Shown: positions 7,192 to 16,585, counted from the stretch's first letter. The stretch: DNA of 64,000 bases from Leptospirales bacterium (GCA_019694685.1 JAIBBM010000003.1:91945-155944), one strand, 5' to 3'. Numbers and translations are program-made. The notes: generated from the sequence alone by a model not told the origin.

Positions 7192-8316
7192 ATGAAGAAA
7201 GCCATTTTCTTCGGTCTTGCATTGAGTCTGACCGGGATCATGACATCAGCCAATGCCACAGTCCGCAAAACAGCCAACCCGGTTGTATTCGCGCACGGCC
7301 TGGCAGGCTGGGATAATATTCTGGGGGCATTCTATTTCGGGGACAACAACGGGAATTTCGTAGGAGATCCATGCGACGAGTTGCTTGAAGTATTGTGCAA
7401 TGGTGGTTTGAATTCGGCGCAAAAGGCTTACGCGGCGTCTGTTCAACCGTTTCAGAGTTCAGAGGTTCGTGGAACACAGCTGGCTGACAAGATCCAGAGT
7501 TACATGACCAGCGTGGGCGCAACTTACGTGAACATCATTGGTCATTCGCAGGGCGGAATCGATGCGCGTAAAGCGGCCGTAGTTCTGAAACAAAGAAAGG
7601 GATTTGCGGTTGTGAAAACGCTCGTGTCTGTTTCGTCGCCTCACCGCGGTTCGCCGGTAGCAAAGTACATTCTGGATTTGAAACCAGGTGTCGTAAGCGT
7701 TGTGGATGCTCTGGCTCAGATTTTCGGTAACGTGATCTATGGCTCAGGAAATGACGGATACGCTGCGGCAAAGCAGCTGGTTTACAACGACTACAGTTCT
7801 ACTGACGGCGTTACCACCGGCATGAAGGCATTTAACACTGCGTATGCGAGTTACACAACTGCAGTTTCCAACAGACTGGCATCTGTCATCACGGCACAGC
7901 AAGGACTGGATGTAAATCCTGCACTCTACATCCTGAGCAAAGGTTTCTACGATGTAGATGGCGATGGTGCGTCGTGCGCTGTGGCGTCCGATGACTGCGA
8001 TAACGATGGAGCTCTGGGTAAAGGGAACGGTTCCAGGACAGACACAGATGACGATGGACTGGTCGGAATCAATTCCCAGCAGATGGGCTACCGCCTCAAA
8101 TACACTGAATGCTTCGCCTGCGATGATTACGTAACGCAAGATACAAGCCTTGGTTATCTGACGGACTTGAACAATCCGACGTCTGCCCAGCAGTCATCGC
8201 ATGCAGATGTTCTGAATCAAGATCACCTGGACGTAACAGGTGTTGGTCCAGATACAATGGATGAAAATGAATTTTACGCGGCCATATTTGACTATATGTC
8301 AGCGAACGGCGGCTAA
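7192..8316 (+). CDS. secreted triacylglycerol lipase (alpha/beta hydrolase)
   Basis: A 374-residue exported lipase. It has a Sec signal peptide ending TSANA before Thr23, an oxyanion segment VVFAHGLAG, the nucleophile elbow GHSQGG with Ser119, then VKTLVSVSSPHRGSPVA as in family I bacterial lipases. A likely catalytic His lies in the C-terminal SHADVLNQDHLDV. Residues about 255-295 contain clustered acidic DxDxDG-like motifs (DVDGDGASC, DDCDNDG, DTDDDG) that look like calcium-binding loops inserted in the lipase. The ATG at 7192 has AGGAGG directly upstream; the longer frame from 7114 covers the promoter. A strong terminator follows. No dedicated lipase foldase (Lif) gene is nearby. Confidence 0.9.
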   Translation: MKKAIFFGLALSLTGIMTSANATVRKTANPVVFAHGLAGWDNILGAFYFGDNNGNFVGDPCDELLEVLCNGGLNSAQKAYAASVQPFQSSEVRGTQLADKIQSYMTSVGATYVNIIGHSQGGIDARKAAVVLKQRKGFAVVKTLVSVSSPHRGSPVAKYILDLKPGVVSVVDALAQIFGNVIYGSGNDGYAAAKQLVYNDYSSTDGVTTGMKAFNTAYASYTTAVSNRLASVITAQQGLDVNPALYILSKGFYDVDGDGASCAVASDDCDNDGALGKGNGSRTDTDDDGLVGINSQQMGYRLKYTECFACDDYVTQDTSLGYLTDLNNPTSAQQSSHADVLNQDHLDVTGVGPDTMDENEFYAAIFDYMSANGG

Positions 8317-8333
8317 CAAATAATCCCCCACTC

Positions 8334-8364
8334 AGCATCGCCTGTTCGCAGGCGGTGCTTTTTT
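8334..8364 (+). terminator. intrinsic terminator after the lipase
   Basis: An 11-base stem AGCATCGCCTG / CAGGCGGTGCT with a TTCG tetraloop, followed by a run of six T. It is a textbook rho-independent terminator, 18 bases after the lipase stop. Confidence 0.92.
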
Positions 8365-8431
8365 GTGTGATCCTTCCGCATTTGGGCAGTTAACTGTTTG
8401 CTTTTTTCGGCAGCCGCGGCATTAGAATGCC

Positions 8432-9520
8432 ATGCTACGTCGCCTCGTTCTTCCTCTGGCAGTTTCAATCATCCCGCTACTGGCTGGCTGCATGGCGGCC
8501 TTCGGTGGTTCACCTACAGGAAACATACTCGATCGAATTCGTTCCTCGCCTCAATACCATGAAAAGAAATTCGAAAATGAACCTCCGGTTGCGATGATCG
8601 TGGAAGGAAAGTATTTTGAGATGCTTCGCGGGGAAGCATTCGGTGGTCAGGTGCGCACGCCGCCCAGGCCTCTGCCTGTGGTTCATCCGGATGTAAAATC
8701 TTTTTCGGATCCTCCAGCGCCCGGGCTCCGTGCCATATGGTTCGGGCACGCATCCGTCCTCCTGGAAGTGGACGGTGTGCGAATCTTCACAGATCCAATT
8801 CTTTCCGATCGAGCGTCTCCTTTTGAAAACATTGGTCCGCAGAGGTTTTTCTCTCCACCTCTCTCTCTGGAAGAACTTCCCAGGATTGACGCGGTTGTGA
8901 TTTCGCATGATCACTATGATCATCTGGACATGAAGACAATCAAATTCCTGGCTACGCGCGGAACCATGTTCTATGTTCCTCTCGGCGTGGGTGCGCATTT
9001 GACTGCGTGGGGGATTGCTGATTCACAAGTTCATGAGATGGACTGGTGGGAGCGTCTGCCTTTGAAATCGGTTGAGTTCATTTGCACGCCTGCCGTTCAC
9101 TACTCCGGCCGCGGATTGTTTGGAGGGAATCAAACTCTCTGGTCCTCATGGACGATTGTGGGCCCTCAGCATCGAGTCTTTCACAGCGGCGATTCTGGTT
9201 TTTCACCGCATTTCAAAGAAATTGGCCAGAGGTTTGGGCCTTTCGATTTAACACTCATCAAAATCGGAGCCTACGATCCAACCTGGATCTACATACACAT
9301 GGATCCGGAGCAAGCAATGTCGGCTAACGTTGCACTTGGTGGAAGAAGAATGCTGCCCATTCACTGGGGAACATTCAATCTGCAAATTCACTCATGGGAC
9401 GAGCCGATCCTTCGCACGAAGGCTGCCGCTGAATCGTCTCATCAGGATCTGGTCACACCCAGACCCGGAGAAATCTTAGACGCCGACAAGCCGTACAGTT
9501 CGGCGGAATGGTGGAAATAG
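8432..9520 (+). CDS. metallo-beta-lactamase fold lipoprotein hydrolase (NAPE-PLD/RomA-like)
   Basis: A 362-residue lipoprotein (LLAGC lipobox, Cys20). The MBL fold is shown by WFGHASVLLEVDGVRIFTDPILSDRASP, the zinc motif HDHYDH (residues 159-164, in SHDHYDHLD), a further His in CTPAVHYSGRG, FHSGDSGFSPHF and the last His in LPIHWGTFNL. This set is typical of the N-acyl-phosphatidylethanolamine phospholipase D-like and UlaG/RomA families. A phospholipase or lactonase role at the envelope is plausible, but the substrate is unknown. The start ATG lacks a clear Shine-Dalgarno sequence. It stands alone between a terminator and the convergent lhr gene, ending 10 bases before the lhr stop. Confidence 0.88.
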   Translation: MLRRLVLPLAVSIIPLLAGCMAAFGGSPTGNILDRIRSSPQYHEKKFENEPPVAMIVEGKYFEMLRGEAFGGQVRTPPRPLPVVHPDVKSFSDPPAPGLRAIWFGHASVLLEVDGVRIFTDPILSDRASPFENIGPQRFFSPPLSLEELPRIDAVVISHDHYDHLDMKTIKFLATRGTMFYVPLGVGAHLTAWGIADSQVHEMDWWERLPLKSVEFICTPAVHYSGRGLFGGNQTLWSSWTIVGPQHRVFHSGDSGFSPHFKEIGQRFGPFDLTLIKIGAYDPTWIYIHMDPEQAMSANVALGGRRMLPIHWGTFNLQIHSWDEPILRTKAAAESSHQDLVTPRPGEILDADKPYSSAEWWK

Positions 9521-9529
9521 GGATCGGGT

Positions 9530-12500
9530 TTATTTTGCGGTCGTGTCCGAAGTCCTGCTGGCCTGCATGATTTTTTCCACGGCCCGCACTGGATCCGTCT
9601 TTGAAAGCGCAGGAGCGTCTTCTGGTTTGCCTTCTGCAGTTTCTTTCAAGAGTGTCAGAGCTTCTGGCATTGCGAATTGTTCTCCCCAGGCTTCGCGGAT
9701 GAATCTTCCGCCGCGGATTTCTCCCTGCATTTCGAGACGGCGCAGAGTTCTCACCAGTATGCTCCACGGCAGATTGAGAGTTTCCTTTTCTGCCAGGTAG
9801 CGAAAGATGACTCCGTATCTGCGCAGCAAGATTCTTGCGATCATGATGTCCTGATCCTGTGGCGTTTCATTCTCGCGCAGAAGGGACCATCTACCGGAAG
9901 CCGCGATCCCCACGCCGCGTCGCAAGTATCGGGCCTTTTTTCTGTCCGGAAAAAGAGATGAGAGAGAAGCCAGACTGTCCGCGGTGAGGAGTCCGCGCGC
10001 CACCAGTTCTTTCATCCCGGAGATCAAGTGATCTTCAAAAAGGCCAGCCTGCGCTTGCAGATCAAAAAAGAAAACGGCACCCTGCCGCCGAATGAATTCG
10101 AGAACAGTCTGGGCATAGTGCGAAAGCCCAGAGGTCTCGGGATTCTTCACTAGAGATAGGTTGGCCCGCGAAAGGATCATCAGAGGAACAAATCGAGAGA
10201 TTGTCTTTCTCGGCGGATCTCCTGGAGTGATGGCGCGAATCCAGACGAATCGGCCTGAAAGAAACATGGAGTCGAGCATGCGAGGATTGTAATCTGTTAC
10301 CCTCATTTTCAAGACGGCATGCCATGCGTCCGCGGACATACTCAATCCTTGCATTTGCTCGAGAACGAGTGCCAGACCTTCTTCACCGGCTACAAACGTA
10401 TCAGGATGGGCATGTTGCCATTTGATCAAGAAACTGCTGTATTGCGAGAGAGTGAATTCCTGGCGGCGGCCGTACGCTTTCTGGTAATGCCGGAGGCGTG
10501 CAAGAAAGCTTCTCTCACAGAACACAATGCCGCCTGACGTCTTCATCTGAAAGAGCCAGCCTTCATTTTCGAATCGAATCATTGCCTGCGTCAACAGAGG
10601 AGTCGAGAATGGTAGGCGCTGCCCGAGATCCACGACAGACACAGGCCCGACTGTCTCCAGGTGTCCGCGAAGAATTCGATCAAAGATGGGCTGCGAAATG
10701 GCGGACTCCAATGAAGTCACCTCGGAAGGTTGCCGGGAATCTTCTAGATCGCTTAACGTTCTGGCGTGAGGCGCCATTTCTGCGCTCGCGTAGAATTCTC
10801 TGCCGCCGATCATCATTCTCTGGATGCGTCCGGCTTCTTTCAGTTCCTGAAGAAATGGGGAGTCGCAAGCATCCTCCGCGCGAAAAATACCCAGGGAGCA
10901 CAGCTGGTCGTAGCATTCCGCCTGGCTTCTGGGGGCGGGTGAACAATCCGCTCTCACAAGATCGATGATCTCCTGCGATGGCAGATCCACTTCTTGTGTC
11001 GTATGCATGTCCGTTCGGACGGCGCGTGTTCTTCTCTCTTCGAGAGGTGCGTCATCCAGAAAAGCATAGGGTCGAGCGTTGATGATTTCGTGCGCGAAGA
11101 CGGAGGGCGCTGCAGTATCGACTGGAATTGTTTCAATCACTGACGATTCAATTTCAGCGAGCAGTTTCTTCAGGCCGGCCAGATCCATTGCTTCCGTGAG
11201 ACAATCACGAATGGTCTGTTCTACCAGGGGATGATCCGGCACTTCTCTGTCTCCCGCCAGGTTTTCTGCGCATGCGATTTGATCCGGGAAGACAAGTGCG
11301 ACCAGGTCCTGCGCCTGGCTTTTTTGAATTTGAGGAGGAGTGCGCCTGCTTCCGTATTGTCTGAGGATGGCAAGAGCACGTGATGCGTTCCATCTCCAGC
11401 GAATTTCAAACATGGGTGCGGCAAGTAGTGCCTGCACCAGGATCTTCTCTGCAATTTCACTTTTTAAATAGGAGAAGACTTCACCAAGCGCGAAGCTATG
11501 TGTCTTGCTCAGAGAAAAAAGTACCGCGTCATCTGTGGCCGCCGCCTGAAGTTCGAAATTAAATTTTCTGCAGAATCTCTTTCTTAACGCCAGGCCCCAC
11601 GCTCGATTGATGCGCGTGCCGTACGGCGAATGTAGAACGATGTGACTGTCTCCTGCCTCATCGAAAAATCGTTCTAGAACAATCTTGTTTCGCGTGGGCA
11701 TTTGTCCGAGAACCAGCACGCCTTCTCTCAAATATTCAAACAATGTAGTGGCAGCAGCGCCACCGAGGCCCGTCTCTTCCTCCAGCCATTCTGCGAAACC
11801 TTCCAGACCTTCCTGCATGCGCGGCTGCGAGTCGGAGCGCAGATTGGAAACTGCCACGGAAAGTTCATCGCTCCTGCCCGGTGCCTCTGCGATCCAGAAA
11901 GGCATAGTGGGAGTACTGTTCGGAGCGTGCGATACCAGGACTTTGCCTGTGGTGATGCGGTCGATTTTCCAGAACTGGTTTCCAAGTTGAAAAACATCTC
12001 CGGCCATACTTTCGATCGCGAAATCCTCATGCACCGTTCCCAGGAACGCGCCTTCGTCTGCCAGAACTACTTCGTATTCAAAATTATCTGCAATCGCTCC
12101 GCCATTGGTGATCGCACTGAGGCGAGCGCCTCTCCGGGCTTCCAGTGTGCCTAGAGCTCGATCGTAAAACACATAGCGCGATCGCCTTCCAAATCTAAGG
12201 GAGTACCCATCACTGAGCATTTCGAGTATTTGCTCGAACTTGTTGCGCTCCAGTGTCTTGTAAGGGTTCGCGCTTCGCACAAGATCAAATGCCTGATCCG
12301 CTGTCATGCTTCTACACGCAAGCTCTGCCACTAGCTGTTGCGCCAGAATGTCGAGCGGTGCTTGCGGGATTTCGATTTCTTCCAGTTTTCCCTGCTTGAT
12401 GGCGCGAAGGAGAGCTGCGCATTCTACCAGGTCATCTCTGGTTAAAGGAACAAGAACGGCTCGCGATACGCCGTCTTTGTGATGTTCTGCGCGCCCAATT

Positions 12501-13576
12501 CGTTGTAAAAATCCGTGAATGGATCTGGGAGAGGCGATCTGCACTACCAGGTCCACAGATCCAATGTCGATCCCCAGTTCCAGGGAAGACGTAGCCACCA
12601 TCACTTTGAGGGTTCCTGCTTTCAGAGCCTGCTCTGCATTTCGCCTGCGATCATGTGCGAGAGATCCATGATGCGCTCCTACCAGATCCTGACCGATCAG
12701 ATCGCTCAATTGTCGTGCGAGTCTTTCGCAGAGCCGTCGATTGTTTACAAAAATCAAGGTGGTTCTGGCGGACTTCATGAGTTCGATTAGCTTTTCATGG
12801 ATCTGCGCCCATCCCTCTTGCGTCATCACCGCGTCGAGAGCAACATCCGGAGTGATCATCTTCACATCCATGGGTCGGTTGTGGCCTTCGTCTAGAATTC
12901 GTACTTCTTTTTTCGCGCCCAGAAACTCCGCTACACGGTCGAGAGGTTTCACAGTGGCGGAGATCCCGATTCTCTGGAGAGGTTTACGCGTCAGCGCGGC
13001 CAGTCTTTCAATAGATAGTGCCAGGTGCGAGCCTCTGCGAGATGAGACTATTGCATGGATCTCATCCACAATGAGCGTGTCCACGGTCGAGAGCATGCTG
13101 CGCCCGCGTTCGCTCGTGAGCATTACGTAGAAGGATTCTGGAGTGGTTACAATGATGTGCGGCTTCTGCTTCATCATGCGCGCACGCTCTGCTGGAGTCG
13201 TATCTCCAGTGCGAACCATGACTTCGATTGGCGAAGAAAGAGGAGTGCCCCTGGCTGCCAACTCTCTCGCAATGCCGTCTAACGGTATCCTCAGATTTTT
13301 CTCAATGTCATTGGAGAGAGCTTTGAGAGGGCTGATGTAAAGTACGGTGGATTCTTGCGCGAGATTCCCGGCGAGGCTCTTTCTAAAAAGATCGTCCAGG
13401 ATGGAAAAGAAGGCGGCGAGAGTCTTGCCTGATCCAGTGGGTGCAGAAATGAGAGCAGGAGCTCCTGACTTCAGTGCCTCCCAGGAGCGTTCCTGAATGC
13501 GCGTGGGTTGGCCAAGCGTTTGTTCAAACCAGCTGGAAGCCGCCGGTAGAAACTGATCCAGTCCGGGCTGCTCCAT
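9530..13576 (-). CDS. lhr: Lhr-family large DEAD/DEAH helicase
   Basis: A 1348-residue superfamily 2 helicase. N-terminal motifs are Q-like PTRIQERSWEAL, Walker A APTGSGKT (residues 45-52), TTPESFYVML, DEIH box and SAT. In the second RecA domain are TLIFVNNRRLCERLA, TSSLELGIDIGSVDLV and motif VI FLQRIGRAEH. The winged-helix and Lhr-core region continues to about residue 830, and a long C-terminal extension with winged-helix-like segments follows. E. coli Lhr is about 1540 residues and the short core form about 850, so this is a long-type Lhr. Family members are 3'-5' translocases linked to DNA repair. It appears to be monocistronic. Confidence 0.93.
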   Translation of the reverse strand: MEQPGLDQFLPAASSWFEQTLGQPTRIQERSWEALKSGAPALISAPTGSGKTLAAFFSILDDLFRKSLAGNLAQESTVLYISPLKALSNDIEKNLRIPLDGIARELAARGTPLSSPIEVMVRTGDTTPAERARMMKQKPHIIVTTPESFYVMLTSERGRSMLSTVDTLIVDEIHAIVSSRRGSHLALSIERLAALTRKPLQRIGISATVKPLDRVAEFLGAKKEVRILDEGHNRPMDVKMITPDVALDAVMTQEGWAQIHEKLIELMKSARTTLIFVNNRRLCERLARQLSDLIGQDLVGAHHGSLAHDRRRNAEQALKAGTLKVMVATSSLELGIDIGSVDLVVQIASPRSIHGFLQRIGRAEHHKDGVSRAVLVPLTRDDLVECAALLRAIKQGKLEEIEIPQAPLDILAQQLVAELACRSMTADQAFDLVRSANPYKTLERNKFEQILEMLSDGYSLRFGRRSRYVFYDRALGTLEARRGARLSAITNGGAIADNFEYEVVLADEGAFLGTVHEDFAIESMAGDVFQLGNQFWKIDRITTGKVLVSHAPNSTPTMPFWIAEAPGRSDELSVAVSNLRSDSQPRMQEGLEGFAEWLEEETGLGGAAATTLFEYLREGVLVLGQMPTRNKIVLERFFDEAGDSHIVLHSPYGTRINRAWGLALRKRFCRKFNFELQAAATDDAVLFSLSKTHSFALGEVFSYLKSEIAEKILVQALLAAPMFEIRWRWNASRALAILRQYGSRRTPPQIQKSQAQDLVALVFPDQIACAENLAGDREVPDHPLVEQTIRDCLTEAMDLAGLKKLLAEIESSVIETIPVDTAAPSVFAHEIINARPYAFLDDAPLEERRTRAVRTDMHTTQEVDLPSQEIIDLVRADCSPAPRSQAECYDQLCSLGIFRAEDACDSPFLQELKEAGRIQRMMIGGREFYASAEMAPHARTLSDLEDSRQPSEVTSLESAISQPIFDRILRGHLETVGPVSVVDLGQRLPFSTPLLTQAMIRFENEGWLFQMKTSGGIVFCERSFLARLRHYQKAYGRRQEFTLSQYSSFLIKWQHAHPDTFVAGEEGLALVLEQMQGLSMSADAWHAVLKMRVTDYNPRMLDSMFLSGRFVWIRAITPGDPPRKTISRFVPLMILSRANLSLVKNPETSGLSHYAQTVLEFIRRQGAVFFFDLQAQAGLFEDHLISGMKELVARGLLTADSLASLSSLFPDRKKARYLRRGVGIAASGRWSLLRENETPQDQDIMIARILLRRYGVIFRYLAEKETLNLPWSILVRTLRRLEMQGEIRGGRFIREAWGEQFAMPEALTLLKETAEGKPEDAPALSKTDPVRAVEKIMQASRTSDTTAK

Positions 13577-13627
13577 CTGGATAAGCTAACGCCCCGGCCG
13601 TTGAATAGAAATGATTTTTTTCGAATT

Positions 13628-13996
13628 TTATTGGCACTTCCAGTTGTCCACGTATACTGCTGTTCCGCAATACTGGTTGTGATTCTGGGCGGTTGGATCG
13701 CATGGTCCTACTTTTGCGTCCAGTCTACCCGTAACCACGATGCCTGTTTTGCAATCGATTGCGTTTTTGCTCACGAAGATCCAGTCGCGGCCATTGACGT
13801 CCCAGTAGGATTGCTTATCTGGACTGATCACAGGATGTTGCTGAATCCTGTCAGAATGATTTGCGGTGACTTTGATTGTTTTGCCATCGCAGGTGTCCAG
13901 ACTCTGGCTTGTTATATCGCAGTAGTAGGAATCCTTTTTGTTTGGGCCGCAATGCACGATGGCCAGAATGGTTAGAGCAAGCAGTAATGTTCGCAT
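13628..13996 (-). CDS. small Cys-containing lipoprotein, unknown
   Basis: A 122-residue protein with signal MRTLLLALTILAIVHC, so lipidation at Cys16 is likely although His before the Cys is a relaxed lipobox. The mature part has cysteine pairs (YYCDIT, DTCDGK, DCKTG, GPCDP, QYCGTAV, NWKC), probably disulfide bonded in the periplasm or outside. The ATG at 13996 has CAGGAG upstream at a good spacing; the longer frame to 14050 lacks this. No family recognised. Confidence 0.7.
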   Translation of the reverse strand: MRTLLLALTILAIVHCGPNKKDSYYCDITSQSLDTCDGKTIKVTANHSDRIQQHPVISPDKQSYWDVNGRDWIFVSKNAIDCKTGIVVTGRLDAKVGPCDPTAQNHNQYCGTAVYVDNWKCQ

Positions 13997-14090
13997 GGGA
14001 ACTCCTGAGATTTGGTTCAGGGGCTCCTTCGTTGGTGGACAGGCAATCAAAAAAACTGATTTGCCTGCGGCGACTGGCCCACGCCGATCA

Positions 14091-14531
14091 TCAGGACTTC
14101 GCTGTCTGGCTTTTTAGAAATCTGCTTTGATTTTCTGGAGTGGGCATCATGCAAACATCGCTTCTTCCAAAGAACCTGTAACGATTGTGTGCGATGAAGT
14201 TATAACATGCGTTGCGAAAGAAGCGCGGGACGATCTTTAGAATTCGCGCTAGCGACCAGGGAAGGCCAAGCTGACCCATCACTTCGATGAAAGCGTCGCT
14301 CCTGGTATACGCTGTGTTATTGGAAACATAAAGCATGGTATTTACGTCATCTACGGGAATGCCAGCCCAGGCAAGAATATCGAGTCCTTCCGGACTCTGA
14401 ATGCTGCAAAGTAGAAACTTATGATTTACGTCGTATCGAGTCAGAAATCTGGTCCACCAGGTGCATAGCACGCAGACTCCGTCAAAGAGCACGACGCGCT
14501 CCTCTGGTTTCAGATGCGGTGCGGGATTCAT
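14091..14531 (-). CDS. DCC family thiol-disulfide oxidoreductase-like protein (DUF393)
   Basis: A 146-residue protein with the family signature VVLFDGVCVLCTWW (Asp17, Cys20, Cys23), then LLCSIQSPEG, TMLYV and a C-terminal NACYNFIAHNRYRFFGR, all usual for DUF393. The CxxC suggests redox activity in the cytoplasm; the natural partner is unknown. AGAGAG lies just before the ATG. The 91-base gap to the MarR gene upstream has no convincing terminator. Confidence 0.88.
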   Translation of the reverse strand: MNPAPHLKPEERVVLFDGVCVLCTWWTRFLTRYDVNHKFLLCSIQSPEGLDILAWAGIPVDDVNTMLYVSNNTAYTRSDAFIEVMGQLGLPWSLARILKIVPRFFRNACYNFIAHNRYRFFGRSDVCMMPTPENQSRFLKSQTAKS

Positions 14532-14623
14532 CTCTCTGAATCAATTGCTTTCATGAGGAGAGTGCAACTCTTTTCCATGAAAAACTTTTCATTCGAGTGA
14601 AGGATGTTCAGAGCTTTGATGCT

Positions 14624-15130
14624 TCACGAAATCGAGGCAACGGATTCAGATTGCGTGACCAACTTTTCTCTGGTTTTCTTTCGCGCACGCGAAAGGTCAT
14701 GCAGCAGACGTCTCGAGGCTTCCGTTCCGAGGATATCCACCATTTGTTTTTGAGCCTGTTCCCAGAGTTTGTATGCTTCCGCGAGTTTCTTCTGTCCTTT
14801 CGCGGATAGCTTCAGTCTGCGCAGGTTTCCTTGCTCTGCCTTCTCCACTGTGATCCACAGGTTTCTTTGCATGATTCCTATACTTCTCTGCACCGTCGTG
14901 CGATCCGCATCCACCCAGTCTGCCAATTGCGCAATGCTCACGTCCGGGTTCACTGCAACGGTTGCAAGAATCGAGAACTGAGTGGACCTGAGCCCGGACG
15001 GTCTGACCGCATCATCGTATGCAGCGCTCACAAGTCGCGCAGTTCTTTTCAAATTCAATGCAAGGCAGCTCAACCAGGCGAGCCTCAGGTCGCGGCTGTC
15101 TGGGATTTCTTTCGCGCTTCTTCTAACCAT
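14624..15130 (-). CDS. MarR-family transcriptional regulator
   Basis: A 168-residue regulator. The winged helix is LRSTQFSILATVAVNPDVSIAQLADWVDADRTTVQRSIGIMQRNLWITVEKAEQGNLRRLKLSAKGQKKLAEA, flanked by dimerisation helices. The ATG at 15130 overlaps the thioesterase stop as TGATG, so the two are co-translated; the longer frame to 15274 runs through the thioesterase. Palindromic AT-rich sites upstream of the thioesterase (15634-15665) are candidate operators for autoregulation and perhaps control of the divergent dienelactone hydrolase. Confidence 0.88.
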   Translation of the reverse strand: MVRRSAKEIPDSRDLRLAWLSCLALNLKRTARLVSAAYDDAVRPSGLRSTQFSILATVAVNPDVSIAQLADWVDADRTTVQRSIGIMQRNLWITVEKAEQGNLRRLKLSAKGQKKLAEAYKLWEQAQKQMVDILGTEASRRLLHDLSRARKKTREKLVTQSESVASIS

Positions 15131-15621
15131 CAGCCGCCTTCTTTCAATGACAGTACGGTGGACGTCGATTTTGCCACAAGTCTGCCGCGCGAATCGAAAA
15201 CATCTGCTTCCAGATGAAGCACTCTTCTTCCACGTCCGGTTACGCGAGCCTCCACTCGCACACGGTCCGGGCATTTTACCGATCGCAGATAGTTTATGGA
15301 TAGGTTGAGGGTAGTGGTTGGTCCGCGTACTGCCGCAAAGCTGAGCGGGCCCATCGTATCATCTATGAGAGCACCGATAATTCCTCCCTGGAGCATTCCC
15401 AGAGGATTGGCGTGTTTCTCCTGAGCGGGGAATTCAGAAACGAGTCTGGTGCGCGATTCATACTCAAGAAATACCGCACCGGATTCAAGAATGGAGTTCG
15501 GCGGAATCTGGACTCCTGCGGCTGCAGTTTCTTCCAAAAAGGAGTCAAACATCTTGTGAAAGATTTCGGATCCTGTGCTATCCTGTCCCTGGACAAGTTC
15601 CTTTGATTCTGTAGCAGGCAA
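15130..15621 (-). CDS. PaaI-type hotdog acyl-CoA thioesterase
   Basis: A 163-residue hotdog protein with EKHANPLGMLQGGIIGALIDDTMGPLS (active helix with Asp), TTTLNLSINYLRSV and VRVEARVTGRGRRVLHLEADVFDSRGRLVAKSTST. It probably hydrolyses acyl- or aryl-CoA thioesters. It starts with TTG at 15621, preceded by GGGAGG at 5 bases, and no ATG lies before the domain. It is co-transcribed with the MarR gene and divergent from the dienelactone hydrolase. Confidence 0.87.
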   Translation of the reverse strand: MPATESKELVQGQDSTGSEIFHKMFDSFLEETAAAGVQIPPNSILESGAVFLEYESRTRLVSEFPAQEKHANPLGMLQGGIIGALIDDTMGPLSFAAVRGPTTTLNLSINYLRSVKCPDRVRVEARVTGRGRRVLHLEADVFDSRGRLVAKSTSTVLSLKEGG

Positions 15622-15633
15622 AATGCCCTCCCG

Positions 15634-15665
15634 AGTGCATATGCACTATATGATGTATATACACT
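15634..15665. promoter_or_regulatory. tandem palindromic operator candidates (MarR site)
   Basis: A perfect 14-base palindrome AGTGCATATGCACT (15634-15647) is followed by a related half-matched site ending GTATATACACT (to 15665), both of the form AGTGnATATnCACT. They lie between the divergent thioesterase/marR and dienelactone hydrolase genes, close to the thioesterase start, where MarR-type repressors usually bind. Confidence 0.6.
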
Positions 15666-15744
15666 ATGTCGGCTGGCCCGTCCAGTATTTTTTCATCGGC
15701 CGAGTTGGATTTGACGCAATTTCATAGAGAGGCCAGTAAGGGTG

Positions 15745-16533
15745 ATGAAAAGAACCCTCTTAGCATTGTTGCTTGTTTTCGCATTCGTCGCGTGTCAGAA
15801 AAACCACGTACGAGGTGAGGAAGTGACTTATAAGTTTGGCGATCAGACCTTGAAGGGCTTGCTCGCCTATGCTCCGGAACAAACCGGAAAACGCCCGGCC
15901 GTACTTGTTGTGCACGAATGGTGGGGCAACAATGATTACTCTCGCAAGCGCGCCATGCAGCTTGCTGAGCTTGGATATGTTGCGCTGGCCATCGATATGT
16001 ATGGAGACGGCAAGATCGCGGCCAATCCGGACGAGGCCGGGAAGATGGCCGGTGGTGTGATGAAAGATTTTGAAAAAGGCAAAGGCAGATTTGCCGCAGC
16101 TCTCGATTTTGTCAAACAGCAGCCTCAGGTAGACCCAACTCGCATTGCTGCGATTGGGTATTGCTTTGGTGGAGGTGTCGTCCTGAACATGGCTCGCCAG
16201 GGCGCAGACCTCAAGGGTGTCGTTAGCTTTCATGGCGGGCTCGATCCTGTGAAACCTGCAAAAAAAGGAGAAGTGAAAGCTCGCATACTCGTTGCTCATG
16301 GCGGCGCGGACAGCTTTGTCCCTATGGAAAAAGTGGACGCGATCAAGAAGGAAATGAGCGAAGCAGGTGCCGATTTGACCGTTACGGTCTATCCGGGTGC
16401 GACGCATGTGTTTACAAATCCAGATGCGGACAAGTACGCGAAAGAGTTTAAAATGCCAATTGCCTACAACGCAGAGGCAGACAAAAAATCCTGGGAAGAA
16501 ATGGCAAATTTCCTTTCCTCCGTTCTAAAATAA
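15745..16533 (+). CDS. dienelactone hydrolase family lipoprotein
   Basis: A 262-residue alpha/beta hydrolase exported as a lipoprotein (FAFVAC, Cys17). Features are VLVVHEWWGNNDYSRKRAMQLAELGYVALAIDMYG, the elbow GYCFGGG with a Cys nucleophile, and HGGADSFVP (Asp) and GATHVFTNPDAD (His) completing the Cys-Asp-His triad of the family. Substrates of such periplasmic members are unknown. GTG at 15742 is an equally possible start (GAGAGG nine bases upstream). It is divergent from the thioesterase/marR pair and shares its regulatory region. Confidence 0.9.
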   Translation: MKRTLLALLLVFAFVACQKNHVRGEEVTYKFGDQTLKGLLAYAPEQTGKRPAVLVVHEWWGNNDYSRKRAMQLAELGYVALAIDMYGDGKIAANPDEAGKMAGGVMKDFEKGKGRFAAALDFVKQQPQVDPTRIAAIGYCFGGGVVLNMARQGADLKGVVSFHGGLDPVKPAKKGEVKARILVAHGGADSFVPMEKVDAIKKEMSEAGADLTVTVYPGATHVFTNPDADKYAKEFKMPIAYNAEADKKSWEEMANFLSSVLK

Positions 16534-16552
16534 TCCTCTCCGATTTTCAACG

Positions 16553-16576
16553 TCAGGCGCGCATTCGCGCGCCTGA
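16553..16576. terminator. hairpin between convergent genes
   Basis: CAGGCGCGC-ATTC-GCGCGCCTG, nine GC-rich pairs extended by one T-A. It lies between the hydrolase and the convergent arsR gene. No T-run follows on either strand, so termination is only presumed. Confidence 0.5.
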
Positions 16577-16585
16577 ATCTCGCGC

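Noticed and set aside
10498..10968. 156-residue plus-strand ORF inside lhr
   Set aside because: Shadow of the helicase gene in the opposite strand; Arg/Ser-rich composition typical of an antisense frame.
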